NCBI RefSeq assembly: GCF_022539505.1
Contig: NC_061511.1
Location: 38,305,144 to 38,369,143, forward strand
Origin: Lolium rigidum
Taxonomy: Eukaryota > Streptophyta > Magnoliopsida > Poales > Poaceae
Direction: 5' to 3'
DNA: 64,000 nt
Shown here: positions 12,201 to 25,100 of the stretch, one piece after another
Numbering within the stretch: the stretch's first letter is position 1
Layout: each line of letters opens with the position of its first letter
Translations under genes and position numbers: made by a program
The notes under the pieces: generated by a model
The model's database searches: none
What the model was told of the DNA's origin: nothing
Seen by the model: the letters and a program-made list of their open reading frames with translations, nothing else

Positions 12201-15200
12201 TCAAACCATGTATTGGTTGTCAAGGTTACTGGAAACCGCCCCGGAACCGAAAAATGTATGCTATAGCCCATCGAAATAGGAAGAAAACATGAAAAATATG
12301 ATTTTTGCCGACGCTACTCAAACATGTATAGGTGGTTACGATCGCACGAAATTTTCTAGCGACGCTATAGCCCACGTAAAGGGGCAGAAAACTTGGAAAA
12401 TACGACTTCTAGCGACGCCACTCAAACCATGTATCCGTGGTCACAATTGCTAGAAGTTGTCCGAGAACCAAAAATGGTGTGCTATATCCCACGAAAATGG
12501 GTAGAAAATATGAAAAAGGCGAGTTTTGGTGACACCCATCCAACCATGTATCGGTGGTCACCATCGCTAGGAATCGCCCCGAGAACTTAAAACTGTAAGC
12601 TATGGCCTACGAAATGGAGGCAGAAAACATGAAAATGTAAGTTTTCGTGAAGCTCTCAAACCATGTATCGGTGGTCAAGGTCGTTGGAAATAGTCCAGGA
12701 ACCGAAAAATATGCGTTATAGCTCATGAAAATGGGCATAACACAAGAAAAATATGAGTTTTAGCGACGCTGCTCAAATCATGTATCGGTATTATGATCAC
12801 AAGAAACTATTTTGGGAACCAAAAGCTTTTCTCTGCCCACGAAAAATGGGCAGAAAACATGGAAAATGCGCATTTTGGCGACACCTGTCTAACCATGTAT
12901 CGGTTGTCACCGTCCCTAGAAATCGTCATGGGAAACCAAAGTTTCACGCTATAGCCCATGAAAAACGGTAGAAAAATGGAAACGACTAGTTTTGGGAACA
13001 CCCGTCTTACCATGTATCGGTGGTCACCGTCGCTCCAGCCAAAAAAATGTACGCTATAGCTCAGGAAAATGGGCATAAAATATGAAAAATACTAATTTTG
13101 GTGATGGCACTCAAATAATGTACCGGTAGTTACGATCGCAAGAAACTGTCTCGAGAAACGAAATCTATGCGCTATATCCCACGAAAATGGGCAGAAAACA
13201 TGAAAAATACGAATTTTGCGACACCACTCAAAACATGTATCGGAGGTCACGATCGCTACATATTGTGTCGGGAACTGAAAACTGCGTATTATAGCCCACG
13301 AAAATAGACAAAAAAACATGAAAAAGACAAGTTTTGGCGACATCCGTTCAACCATGTATCTGTGGTCACCATTGCTTTAAATCGTCCCGGCAACATAAAA
13401 CTGTAAGCTATGGCCTACGAAATGGTGGCAGAAAATATGAAAAACATGAGTTTTCATGAAGCCTCTCAAACCATGTATCGGTGGTCAAGGTCGTTGGAAA
13501 TAGTCCCGGGAACCGAAAAATGTGCGCTCTAGCTCATGGAAATAGGCAGAAAACACGAAAAATACAATTTCTGGTGACGCCACTCAAATCATTTATCGGT
13601 GGTTACAATGGCAATAAATTTTCTTCGGAATCGTAAAAACATGAAGAGGGGCAGAAAACATGGAAAATACGATTTGGGCGACGCCACTAAAACCATGTAT
13701 CGGTGGTAAAGATTGCTAGAAGTTGTCCTGGGAACCGAAAACGGTGAGCTATAGCCCTCGAAAATGGGCAGAAAATATGAAAATACGAGTTTTGGTGACA
13801 CTCATCCAAACATTTATCGGTGGTCACCTTCACCGGAAGTCGTCCAGGGAACTTAAAACTTTGAGCTATGGCCCATGAAAATGGTGGCAAAAAACAAGAA
13901 AAACATGAATTTTCACGAAGCCTCTCAAACCATGTATCGGTGGTTACGGTCACTGGAAAAAGTTCCGGGAACCGAAAAATGTGCGATATAGGTCATGAAA
14001 AATATGAGTTTGGCGACGCTACTTAAATCATGTATCGGTGGTTACAACCGCAAGAAATTGTCTCGGGAATCAAAAACTATGAGCCGAAACCAAAACTATG
14101 CCCACGAAAATGGAGGCAGAAAACATGAAAAATACGTGTTTTGGCGAAACCACTCAAACCATGTATCGTTGGTCATGATCGCTAGAAGTTGTGCCGAAAC
14201 CAAAACTATGCGCTAGAGCCCACGAAAATGGGGACAAAACACGAAAAATGCGAGTTTTTGTGACATCCGTCCAAACATATATCGGATCTTAAAACTGTGA
14301 GCTATGGCCTACGAAAATGGAGGTAGAAAATATGAAAAACACAAGTTTTCGCGAACCCTCTCAAACCATGTATTGGGTGGTCACGCTCGTTGGAAATCAT
14401 CCTGGGAACTAAAAAAATATGCGCTATAGCTCATGAAAATGGACAGAACACATTAAAAATACAAGTTTTAGTGCCACCAGTTAAATCATGTATCAGTGGT
14501 TACGATCGCAAGAAATTGTCTCGGGAATGGAGCCAGTCAAAATTGAGGACTTTGCCTCGGATAAAAATAAAATAAAAATAGGCCCAAATATGAAACCAGT
14601 CACTCACCTATTCCAATTTAATACTGGGAACTTAAAATTGTAAGATATGGCCTACAAAATGGTGGCAGAAAACATGAAAAATCTGAGTTTTTCCGTGAAT
14701 CCTCTCAAACCATGTATCGGTGGTCAAGGTCGCTGGAAATAGTCCCGGGAACCAAAAAATATGCGTTATAGCTCATGAAAATGGGAAGAACACATGAAAA
14801 ATATGAGTTTTTGGCAACACCACTCAAATCATGTACCGGTATTATGATCGCAAGAAAATATTTTGGGAACCAAAAACTATGCGCTATGGCCCACGAAAAA
14901 TGGGCAGAAAACATGGAAAATGCACATTTTGGCGATACCCGTCTAACCATGTATCGGTTGTCACCGTCCCTGGAAATCTTCACGGGAAACCAAAGTTGTG
15001 CGCTATAGCCCACGAAAAACGGTAGAAAAAATGGAAACGGCGAGTTTTGGGGACACCCATCTTACCATGTATCGGTGGTCACCGTCGCTGCAGCCGAAAA
15101 ATGTACGCTATAGCTCATGCAAATGGGCATAAAATATGGAAAATACTGGCGATGACACTCAAATTATGTACCGGTAGTTAGGATCGCAAGAAACTGTCTA

Positions 15201-16545
15201 GAGAAACGAAATTTGTGCGCTATGTCCCACGAAAATTGGCAGAAAAAATGAAAAATACGAAATTTTGCGACACCACTCAAAACATGTATCGGAGGTCACG
15301 ATCGCTAGATATTTTCCGGGGAACTGAAAACTGCATATTATAGCCCATGGAAATTAGCAGAAAACATGAAAAAGACGAGTTTTGGCGACATCCGTCCAAC
15401 CATGTATCGGTGGTCACCATCGCTAGAAATCGTCCCGGGAACATAAAACTGTAAGCTATGGTCTACGAAATGGAGGCAAAAAAAACATGAAAATCATGAG
15501 TTTTTGTGAAGCCTCTCGAACCATGTATCGATGGTCAAGGTCGTTGGAAATAGTCCCGAGAACCGAAAAATGTACTCTAGCTCATGGAAATAGGCAGAAA
15601 ACACGAAAAATACTTGTTCTGGCGACGCCACTTAAATCATTTATCGGTGGTCAAAATCGCAATAAATTTTCTTGGAAACCGTAAAAACATGAAAAGGGGC
15701 AGAAAAACATGGAAAATACGACTATTGGCGACGCCACTCAAACCATGTACCGGTGGTCAAGATCGCTAAAAGTTGTCCAGGAACCGAAAACGGTCAGCTA
15801 TAGCCCTCGAAAAAGGGCAGAAAACATGAAAATACCATCCAAACACTTATCGGTGGTCACCTTCGCCAGAAATCGTCCAGGGAACTTAAAACTTTGAGCT
15901 ATGGCCCACGAAAATGGGGGCAGAAAACAAGAAAAACATGAATTTTCACGAAGCCTCTCAAACCATGTATTGGTGGTTATGGTCGCTGGAAATCGTTTCG
16001 GGAACCGAAAAATATGAGATATAGCTCTTGGAAAATATGAGTTTGGCGACACTACTCAAATCATGTATCGGTGGTTACGACCGCAAGAAATAATCTCGGG
16101 AATCGAAAACTATGAGCTATAGCCCACGAAAATGGAGGCAAAAAACATGAAAAATACGAGTTTTGGCGACACCACTCAAACCATGTATCGTTGGTCATGA
16201 TCGCTAGAAGTTATGCCGAAAACAAAAAACTATGCGCTAGAGCCCACAAAAATGGGGAGAAAACGCGAAAAATACGAGTTTTGGTGACACCCGTTCAAAC
16301 ATATATCGGTACTTAAAACTGTGAGCTATGACCTACGAAAATGTAGGCAGAAAATATGAAAACCACGAGTTTTCGTGAACCCTCTCAAACCATCTATTCG
16401 GTGGTCACGCTCGTTGAAAATCGTCCCGGAAACTAAAAAATGTACATTATAGCTTATGAAAATGGACAAAAATACAAGTTTTAGTGGCACCAGTCAAATC
16501 ATGTATCAGTGGTTACGATTGGAAAAAATTATCTTGGGAATAGTG
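9272..16545. repeat. ~119-bp tandem satellite, right block
   Basis: Continuation of the array, about 60 diverged monomers with the same motif order. A higher-order pattern is visible. Distinctive variants recur after about 2.0 kb: the TTTGGGAACC landmark at 12811 and 14862, and the AT-rich spacer at 14535 and 16548. A CAATGGTAAC variant occurs at 189, 2444 and 11745, spacings of about 2.25 and 2.57 kb once element 1 is removed. No genes are seen. The block ends in an AT-rich stretch before the receptor kinase gene. Confidence 0.92.
14535..14622. repeat. AT-rich spacer inside the satellite, copy 1
   Basis: Non-satellite segment beginning AGTCAAAATTGAGGACTTTG and containing a GATAAAAATAAAATAAAAA run and AGGCCCAAATATGAAACC. 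A near copy starts at 16548, about 2013 bp away, so it duplicated together with the surrounding monomers. Confidence 0.8.
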
Positions 16546-16547
16546 CT

Positions 16548-16849
16548 AGTCAAAATTGATGACTTTGCCTCAGATAAAAATAAAATAAAAACAGGCCCAA
16601 ATATTAAACCAGTCACTCACCTATTCTAATTTAATTAAAACAGGCCCAAATATGGAGTAGTAAACAAGAAGAAGATATACACACTAAACAGCAATGAACG
16701 GAATAACGAAGAGTTCCACATATCTTCTCTTGCTTATTACATACCCTATGCGGGGGATACAGGTATGACTAAGAAACAAGTAATAATATGAAACAACTAG
16801 TATATAAGTGTCTATTAAGATCAAAGATTCCTGAGAACAGCTTAGCTAC
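16548..16849. other. Satellite-to-gene junction and receptor kinase 3' flank
   Basis: Starts with the second copy of the AT-rich spacer (AGTCAAAATTGATGACTTTG at 16548). Its AACAGGCCCAAATAT piece occurs twice here, near 16590 and 16640. After about 16655 the sequence is non-repetitive and should hold the 3' untranslated region of the kinase gene, which is transcribed towards lower coordinates. Confidence 0.6.
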
Positions 16850-19800
16850 CTATGCAGGAGCAGTAGTAGCTGGGCGCAACTCCCCGCCATTCTCCAGGAA
16901 ATATGTTGCAGTAATGAGTGAAGGCCGCTGGTTCTCCTCTCGTTCAGTGCACCGTAGGGCCAGGAGAATGACGCGCTCCATCTCAGTCTTGATAAACTTA
17001 CCATCAAGCTTCTTGTCAGCAAAGTCCTTCACGAATGTTTCAGGTAGATCTGTACGCAGCTTGTGGACTAGGAACGGGTCATTTTCTCCATGCGCTATCT
17101 CTAGCAGAACGATCCCAAAGCTGTAGACGTCGGAGCTGCGACGAAAGTCGACATGTCCATCTTTCATGGTCAGAGGATCCATGTAGAGAGCGGTACCAAC
17201 AGCCCTTGTCTGCAATGCTGTTTCTCCGCCGTCTTCGGCGACCCTCGACAGGCCGAAGTCCCCGAGCTTGGCGTTGAATTCACTGTCTAGCAGAATGTTG
17301 CCTGGTTTGATATCTCTGTGCAAGATGTATGGGCTGCATTGGTGGTGGAGGTAATGAAGAGCGGAACATAAGCCCTTCACAATTTTGTACCTGCATTATT
17401 TTTCCGCACGACACATATAAAATCGGGTTACAATAGTTCAAATTGTTTTCTCAGTTATAAGGAAACAAAATCACAGAAATAAACTAGAGAGCAATAAAAC
17501 ATAGGAGAAGAAAACATAACTAAATTATATACCTCTTTTCCCAGGACAGTACTTCTGGCTTTTCATAAAGGTGCTCGTGGAGGTTTCCATTAGCGATGAG
17601 CTCATAGACAAGGAAGAGCATGACGTCGTCCAACGTATGAGAGAACCAATACTTAAAATTGCTTATGGTGCAGCACCAGCCTTCAATCTTCAACACATTC
17701 ATGTGTCTCGTGTTGCCGATTGTGGCCCTCTCCGTGAGGAAGTCCTTAAATTCTCCCTTCGAGTCCTTGATGATTTTCTTCACAGCCACCTCCTCGTTAT
17801 TGAGAGTCCCTCTATATACCACGCTGAAGCCACCCTGTCCTATAATTTCCGAAAATTTATTTGTTGCGATGGACAAGTCGCGGTAATGGAATCGTGTAAT
17901 CCCTCTATCCTTCCCAAAGTGTGCGCGTGTGCATTTCCACCTATACCATGCCGCGATCCACCAAATTGCCAAAAGCAGGGCTATCACAAGAATCACTGCT
18001 CCTCCGATAATATATGTTCGACGGTGTCGATCTGCTCAAAGGAAGAAGGGCCATCAAAACAAATCGATCATCTCTATATCTGTATATTATTGTATATGGA
18101 AAGCGCTAGCCTTTGGAATAATCATGTGTTGTAGCACACAGAGTAGAATGGAATATATGATCACCATGATGAAGTTGGTTCCATATATACCTTTGCTACC
18201 GAGCACCTGGCTTTGCCCTGGACTGAACTTATTAGTAGCACCTGAAGATGGTTCTGTGGAGAACATATATTAATTTAAAATAAATATTGAAAATAATAAA
18301 TAAATACTAGTTCTCCAAATATTTCGATGAATATATTATCTACTCCAAAAAAGTAATATTGTATAAATGTCGCAAAATTTGTAACAACTGATTGCGATAA
18401 AGTAAATATTTACTCTATAGTGGATGTTTACCGAAATTTTCTACCCTTTCCATGTTTAATCAAACCCAGTGTGAACTGTATGCTTAGGATAAACATAATT
18501 TCTATATAAAGTGGATATTTTACGATCAAAATAATATTTTTACTATGCCAATGTGCTGAAGGCACCTCACTTACAATTTTACCACAGCCTGCTAAGTACA
18601 TGTTTGTTGCCAAATGAAAATTAAAGTTCACTATGCTCTACCCATCCCCTCGCCACAGCTAGCAGTCCGCCGTGGTGTGGAAGTCAAATGGCATGAACTT
18701 AACTGGTCGATGCCACCGAGTTCTCACTCTGACTCGGCAATGGTTGGGTTCCGTATGATCTTACAGACTTGAGGCCACTACCATGGAGATAGTTGACTAC
18801 TCTTTTTAGCAATGTTTTTTTTTTTCAAATTTCATTTTTTGAAAATGTGCCGATTTTTTTGAAATATGGAATGAACTTTGAAATTTACCGAACTTGGGCT
18901 GCGGAGCTTCCGAAATGCACTTAACATTGATTTTTGAAAATTCCCTTTTTATTCACTTTCAAGAATGTGCGTCTGAGCTTCTGTAACTTGGACCAAACTT
19001 TGAAGTATTTTGGCAGTTTCAAAAGCTTCAGAAAAAACCTATCGGAAATTTCAACTTCAAATGATTGAAGCTCCGTAAAAAAACAAACTTCTAAATTTGA
19101 GCAACCATAGTTTCGAACTTTTTAACAATTTTAAACTTTCAGAAATTTAACTTTTCCTATATTTTTAACTTTCATATATTTGAACTCTAAAAAAGTTGAA
19201 CTTCTGAAAGTGTGTAATGTTTGAAACATAAAAACCTAGGGTTTTTTATTTTTAAAAATTTAAAGGAGAAAAAAGTGCTGAGAGAGATGGCATTAAGCGG
19301 TAAGACCCTCCACGGAAAAAAGGAAAGGGAGTATGAGCCGCCAAGGAAGCCTTGTCAATTACAAGAGGGTTTCACATGATCTAGGGTAGTTTTTTTTTGT
19401 TAACCTTCCGATCCTCGACATAATGTGTGGACCATTTTATCCATGATTAATTCACCATTATGGGTCAAATAATCCCATATTAGTACAAGGTAGCCAACGA
19501 GTTGTGCACCCTCATTGAGTTTGGTCTAGCTCCACCCTTGGCAGGGCCGCCAATGGCCAAGGAGCCATCTCGATTAATATGTATTGTAGACATATGACTA
19601 CTATTATGCCATATATACGCAATCCAATGGATCCTAATGTGCACCATGCATGGTCAATGTATGGGGTTCCTCATACTAGAAAACTGCGTTTATCATGGTC
19701 AATGCCTTGGGTTCTTCATTTCAGCAAAATACCACTAGTAAAGACCTTATCTTCTCATCAGATTATTTACGATCTACATAAAGGCTGAAAAGGTATTTGA

Positions 19801-20741
19801 GATGTAACAACCGAAAGTAATTTTTATTGTACTACCACACATATTGACATATGTACAAACGCATATTCATTGTCTATCGTAGATATTTCTGTAAATTCAA
19901 AAAATTGCGTACCTCTTGAGGCCATAGTTGAGTTGAAGGACCAAGAGTGTATCTGATGCAGCTCAGCGTCACCGCCTGTGGATGCCGAGAACCCCACCGC
20001 CACCACAGGCGGGAGCAAGGCATCGAGCTGATCTGATAACTGCGTCTTGACACTGGTGGTGGCAATAGAGCTATTGTAGTCAAAGTGCAGGGTAGCCTCG
20101 AGTGTCCTTGTGGTGTTGTCGAAGGTGATGGTCGCTGTCATGGTGCCGTTGAAGCTATAGTTTGGCACCCTGGTTATACTCACCGAAGTGATGGAATTGA
20201 GGTCGATGCCCATGTGGTCGGGTGATCCCGTGGGATCCCAGGGGTTTCCGTAGGTGTCGAACTCAACGGCGAGGAACCGGTCAGCTCCAGTAGAGATGTT
20301 TGAGCTGCTGTTTGTGAGGCCAAGCACATTACTGGACGACTCCGGTGGTAATCTTGAGGGGTAGCCGGAGATGAAGAAGCTCATGCCGTCGCCCTTTTTT
20401 GTTGTGTTGGGCAGCATGTTCATGGCGAAGGTGAAGGTGGTGCTGAAGCTGGCCACCTCGCCAGTGTTGTTGTCGTAGAACTGCACTGGGTGGTTGTAGG
20501 ACATCCGTCCCCTGCAGTAGTACGCGATGGGGTTGCAGGTGAGGTCAACCAATTTGCCATTCAGGGCGGCGTCGCCCTCAAACCGGAGATCGGCTAGATG
20601 GTACTTGGAGGTGTTTGCGAAGTCGAAGCTGAAGGAAAGAGACGGTGGGGTGGCGGCAACATGGTGGGGATGGAAGGAGAGCGGGAGGAAGAAGAAGCAG
20701 GCGGCGAGGATGATTCGTGCAGTTGCACTTGCAGCCGTCAT
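16850..20741 (-). CDS. L-type lectin-domain receptor-like kinase
   Basis: Plasma-membrane receptor kinase. My exon model is 20741-19913, 18253-18191, 18031-17533 and 17390-16850; all junctions are GT-AG and phases agree, giving 643 aa. Residues 1-30 form a signal peptide. The legume-lectin domain spans ~33-272 and includes the metal-site stretch VEFDTYGNPWDPTGSPDHMG. A short exon encodes a stalk, then a single transmembrane helix (YIIGGAVILVIALLLAIWW). The kinase domain has the glycine loop GQGGFSVVYRG, lysine in VAVKK, HRDIKPGN and DFGLSR. Family members perceive extracellular cues and phosphorylate Ser/Thr; the ligand is unknown. Oddities: the third glycine of the loop is Ser, the APE-type motif reads MDPL with no Glu, and the segment before the hinge has a ~14-residue insertion (FKYWFSHTLDDV). 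The frame is intact, so it may be functional or a weakened kinase. Confidence 0.9.
18254..19912 (-). other. Intron 1 of the lectin receptor kinase
   Basis: 1659-bp intron with donor GTACGC after the lectin exon and acceptor TTCTCCACAG. It is AT-rich. The segment 18790-19270 is full of short TTGAAA/TTTCAAA-like words, suggesting an old degraded repeat. No ORF of note. Confidence 0.7.
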
Positions 20742-21176
20742 AGGTGAAGTTGGAGGTGTTTGCTGTACGCTCGACCTCAGCCCTAGCCACTAGGTGAAGT
20801 ATAAATGTACTATCTAGTATGTGGTGCTTGGCGTTATCATTGCTTGGCATGGACATATAAGCAACGTACAGCGACCTCAGGCCTTGCCTTGCCAGTAGGG
20901 GAAGTTTATCCATATGTACGAGCCAGCCAACAAGAGTAACGCTGCATGCTAGACAACTGGAGTAATGCCCGTTTCGGAATACAAAATGACGACGGACGAC
21001 GACTTGACGATAACACTCGATCTGTTTGGGTATCTTGCGCGCGCAGAGTGCGGGCACACCGTACCGGCCATTGGACCAAGACGAGTTGACCAATATATAT
21101 GTTACTCGTAACTGCTTTCAGATTAATAGAAAATCCTCCCACTTGACAAAAATCCAAGTGCACTACTAGCTCCTCA
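20742..21176 (-). promoter_or_regulatory. 5' flank of the lectin receptor kinase
   Basis: The stretch between the start codon (20741) and the poly-T end of a LINE fragment at 21177, about 435 bp. It must contain the proximal promoter and 5' untranslated region unless the gene uses sequence beyond the LINE. I see only a weak TATA-like TTATATG on the minus strand near 20855 and no other firm element. Confidence 0.4.
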
Positions 21177-21430
21177 TTTTTTTTTAAAAAAATGGGGGTT
21201 TACCCCGGCTTCTGCATCATGATGATGCACACGGCCATTTATTCATGACCAATACAAGGTTCGGATAAAGTATTGTTTACAACTCACGCATCACCGAGGA
21301 TTGATACAAAAATCAACCATCGAAAAAAACATATACTCTGACTACAAATCAATATAACCTTCTAGTATGTCGCCAACCAGCCTGGCACAAGATATCCTGA
21401 GCGATCATCATGCCAGGATTAAAATATAAA
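21177..21430 (-). mobile_element. Short LINE 3'-end fragment
   Basis: Begins with a T-run (21177-21185), the reversed poly(A) tail, followed by GGGGTTTACCCCGGCTTCTG and the CATCATGATGATGCACACGGCC hairpin region. The same 3' terminal design occurs in the larger LINE at 21636, so this is probably a strongly 5'-truncated relative. The right border is approximate, because the next 200 bp are only AT-rich sequence with repeated AAGTTTCAT words. Confidence 0.6.
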
Positions 21431-21821
21431 AATAAGTTTTAGATATGAAACTAAGTTTCATGAAATGGTAGGAGGCAAACCTAAGTTTGATCAAGCTACA
21501 TATAGAAAACTCATCTAAAGTTTCATCAAGTTATACATATGAATTCATCTACATTTGACGTACAAAACTGTATTTCATCAAGTTTCGTGATTTTTTAAGA
21601 TAAATCAAGTTCATATATGTTTTGTCAAGTTACTGATTTTTAGATAAAGGAGCAACAGCCCCAGCCTCTGCATCAATTGATGCACACGGCCTTTTATTAA
21701 AACTGTAAAATATCAAGTATCAAGTATCAAGTACGGGAGACATAGGAAAATAAAATACAATCACGGATCCGACTTGGTTGCCACATAAATCAACCAATTG
21801 AACAACAAACATCTAAATAGG

Positions 21822-23571
21822 CTAGCCATACTCTATCATATTATTGTGTCGCCACCCAGTAGCCCGATAATAGAAATCCAGAGTAACTGCCAGCAGTCTG
21901 TTGCAGCCAGTATCCATATCCTTGTGCTGATCCTCCGGTAGCAGGAAAGCCCATAACTGTATCCAATGCACAGCTCGATGAATTACCTGCAAAAAGTTAG
22001 TATCCTTTTGATTATTAAAAATCATATCATTTCTAGTGTTCCATATTGTCCAGCATATAGCAGATATACCAATTTGAATTTTCTTTTTATCTTTCTTTGG
22101 AACTCCATACAACCAGTTCCCAAACATATTAGTACTCGTGGGTGCCGCAATATTATAAGCAAAGTAAATCATCCGTCAAATAATAATAGAAAAGGGACAC
22201 GCAAGGAACAAATGGTGAACAATTTCATTTGCATCACAGAAACAACACTTTTGAGATCCTATCCATCTACGTTTTGCCAAATTATCTTTAGTAAGCAAGA
22301 CCTTATTGTTAAGAAACCACATGAAATTTTTTATCTTTAAAGGGATTTTGAGTTTTCACAAATATTTGCGTAGGAATCTAGTATGACCATTCATATAATC
22401 AAGATACATAGACTTAACGGTGAACACCCCCGAATCTGTAAGCTTCCATTCAAACTTATCAGGTTCCTACCAGTGAGATTAATTGTAATAAGTCATATAC
22501 ACAAATGCAACCATTCAGTATATTTGTGATCATTTAGACCTCTCCTGAAAGTAATATTCAACGAATTTTGAGCCAACACTGTGGAGACCAGAACATCTCT
22601 ATGTTGTACAATATTATAAAGAGAGTGATATTGTTGTGATAGAGAAACATCCCCTAACCAGACATCTTCCCAAAAAACGTATAACTACCATCACCAACTT
22701 TAAAATATCCTCTAGAAAAAAATCAGATTTCACTTTCATAAGACCTTTCCAAAAAGGCGAGTCCGTAGGCTTTGCCTCAACTTGTGGTAAAGTTTTAGAG
22801 TGCAGATATTTGTTGTGCAAAATTTGTTTCCACATACCCTCTTCAGTAAGGAGTTTGTATAACCATTTACTCAGTAAGCATTTATTCTTTAATTCCAGAA
22901 CTTCAATACCCAGGCTCCCTGATCTTTCGGTCTACAGATTATGTTCCATTTAGAGAGTCTATATCTTTTCTTTTTTTCATCAGATTGCAAGAAGAAATTA
23001 GATCTGTAGAAATCCAGTATTTTTCTAACCCCAACAGGTATTTCCATGAAAGGATAACATAAACATTGGTAGACTTGTTAACACCGAATTAATGAGAACC
23101 AACCTATCCCCATAAGAAAGCATTTTACTACGCCAGCATCCTAATTTTGAAGCAAAACAACTTTCAACTGGATTCCATTCAGCATTTCTCAAGATTCGGT
23201 GATGGATGGGTATACCCAAATATTTAAAAGGTAGAGCACCTGCTTCACAACCAAAAATCTGCATATGTTGTTGTTCAATATCCTTTGCTTTACCGAAATA
23301 GAAGATCTCGCTCTTATCAAAGTTAATTTTCAAACCGGAGAGTTGTTCAAAAATTCATAGAATTAATTTCATGTTCAATGCTTTAGCAATATCATGTTCC
23401 ATGAATAAAATTGTGTCATCAACATATTGTAGGATTGAAATTCCCCCCTCAACTAGATGAGGTAAAAGACCCCCAATCTGACCCGCTTCCTTAGCCCGTG
23501 CAATAATAATAGCTAGCACGTCTGCCACAATGTTAAAAAAATCGGAGATAAAGGATCACCTTGTCAACACC
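21822..23571 (-). pseudogene. LINE reverse transcriptase C-terminal half and tail
   Basis: Read right to left. The DPLSPI block lies next to 23571, YVDDTILFME is the polymerase catalytic box near 23425, and GLKINFDKSEIFYFG and FKYLGIPIH are later conserved blocks. A zf-RVT-like region follows near 22700-22830 (SPFWKGLMKVK). The extreme C-terminus at 21822-22172 (ISAICWTIWNTRNDMIF) is typical of plant LINEs. The frame is broken by a stop near 23360, just before the FEQLSGLK block, and by indels between 22170 and 23020. It would have copied LINE RNA at nicked target DNA. Confidence 0.85.
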
Positions 23572-25100
23572 CGGATTTTTTAGTCCAGATGCATGTTATG
23601 CCATACATCGCAATCCCAGGAATATTGTTGTTGCGAGACATAACAGTTGAATATCATAAGTCATCATTCATTACATACCATAGTCGTCTTACAATTCGAG
23701 ATCACTTGATCCAATATTACACAAATAGTTGATCTATTGATCAACGGACACAAAGTTCATAGTTTCATAGCAGAAGCGTAAATAGAAGGGACTCTCTAGT
23801 CTACAGGCCAACGTCTGACGTCAGAAGATTCCCTAGTTGTCGTAGGTGTCCTGCTGGTCGTCATCTTGATAGTTCTACTCCTCTTCATTTGAATAGCCAT
23901 TTGAATAGCCAGGGACACAGCCGTGAGTACTTTAAAGTACTCGCAAACTAATACTAATGTAAGTGCTAACAATTCTAGTAAGGGGTGCTAAGTTCTAGTT
24001 TATTTTGCATAAAGCCAATTTTTGTTCACAAGTATTTGAGAAAAGACTTATTCAAGTGTTAACTAACTCCAGTGGGAACATTAGTGTCATTCCCACAACT
24101 CTGTTGTGATTCAAAGTCAAAGTCACCTTTCAAATTCAAATTCACAAGTCATCATTCATATTTTTAGAAAAGTTCTGATGACAGAACAGTATGGCCTTCC
24201 CAACTGTCCATGACCGCGGACGCGGCTATTCGAATAGGTTAAACTCTGCAAAGGTTGTACACTTGTGCCACAACAATTGCAATAGCTCGTCAGGGGTAAC
24301 TGGCCCTGATTTATCGTACGCAGTACGCGAACTACCAATCTTAACCTTTCATTTACATACCCTAGTATAGACACCTCTCCCTATGAGCTTGACCTCCCAG
24401 TGAAGACAGATAGTCAGCCTGGGAACTGCACAGGACTTGGGTAGGACATTCACCTCATTTCACGTCAATTCACATCATTCCGTTTGTTGTAGAGGCAGCC
24501 TCGGCATAACCCCGATGACGCTTGTTCAGAGGGAACACATACTAAAATACATAAGTTTCCAGCTAAGCCTTACCCAAATTCAGGTATTGTGGGGGTACTT
24601 GTAAAATTGGAATGGTATCGCATCCGAACCCAACCATCAGTATTTGTAAAGTTCACCAAGTCAAAAATCATGTCATATTCACCTTCAAAATTTTTCAATG
24701 GAAATGACTCATCATTCTAAGGTTTTCACCATCATCATTTCACCAACACATGTTCCCATCTAGAGTAGTCAAATTTAATTTAGCACTAGCATCTAAGTGT
24801 GAGGGGTGCTAAGTAATCTGCTTTGCTTCTAGGCTAACTTTGATACTCTTGTACTAATCCAATACTAACCAAGTGAATCATGAATCAAAAGGTACTTTGA
24901 TAAAACAAAGGTAAGTAAAACTTGGAAAGTAAAACTGGGAAAATAGGATCATAAGCATAAAGTAAGTGGGGTAATGCCTTGCTCATGGTGAGCTTTGCAC
25001 TTTGCAAGAGTATTATCTTGCCTTGGTTGGGGAATTGGTCAAAGTGATCTTCTTCTCCTTGGAAGTAGACCTCCTCCTCCTCGATACTCCTTGGTACTAG
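23572..25100. repeat. Solo LTR, left part
   Basis: 1529 bp from the TGTCAACACCC end to the Fatima-like insertion. AT-rich with a few small ORFs, none credible. The last five bases, ACTAG (25096-25100), are the target duplication of the nested element. Confidence 0.75.

Noticed and set aside
1..16545. Many 60-150 aa ORFs on both strands rich in recurring motifs such as FSCFLP and MENT
   Set aside because: They are translations of the tandem satellite, appear in several frames of the same monomers and have no independent signals.
1..16545. Possible CRISPR-like array
   Set aside because: The regular repeats have no unique spacers; units are adjacent diverged monomers in a plant genome.
20578..21163. 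ORFs opposite or upstream of the lectin exon
   Set aside because: Different frame of the same exon and promoter region; no domain and no splice signals.
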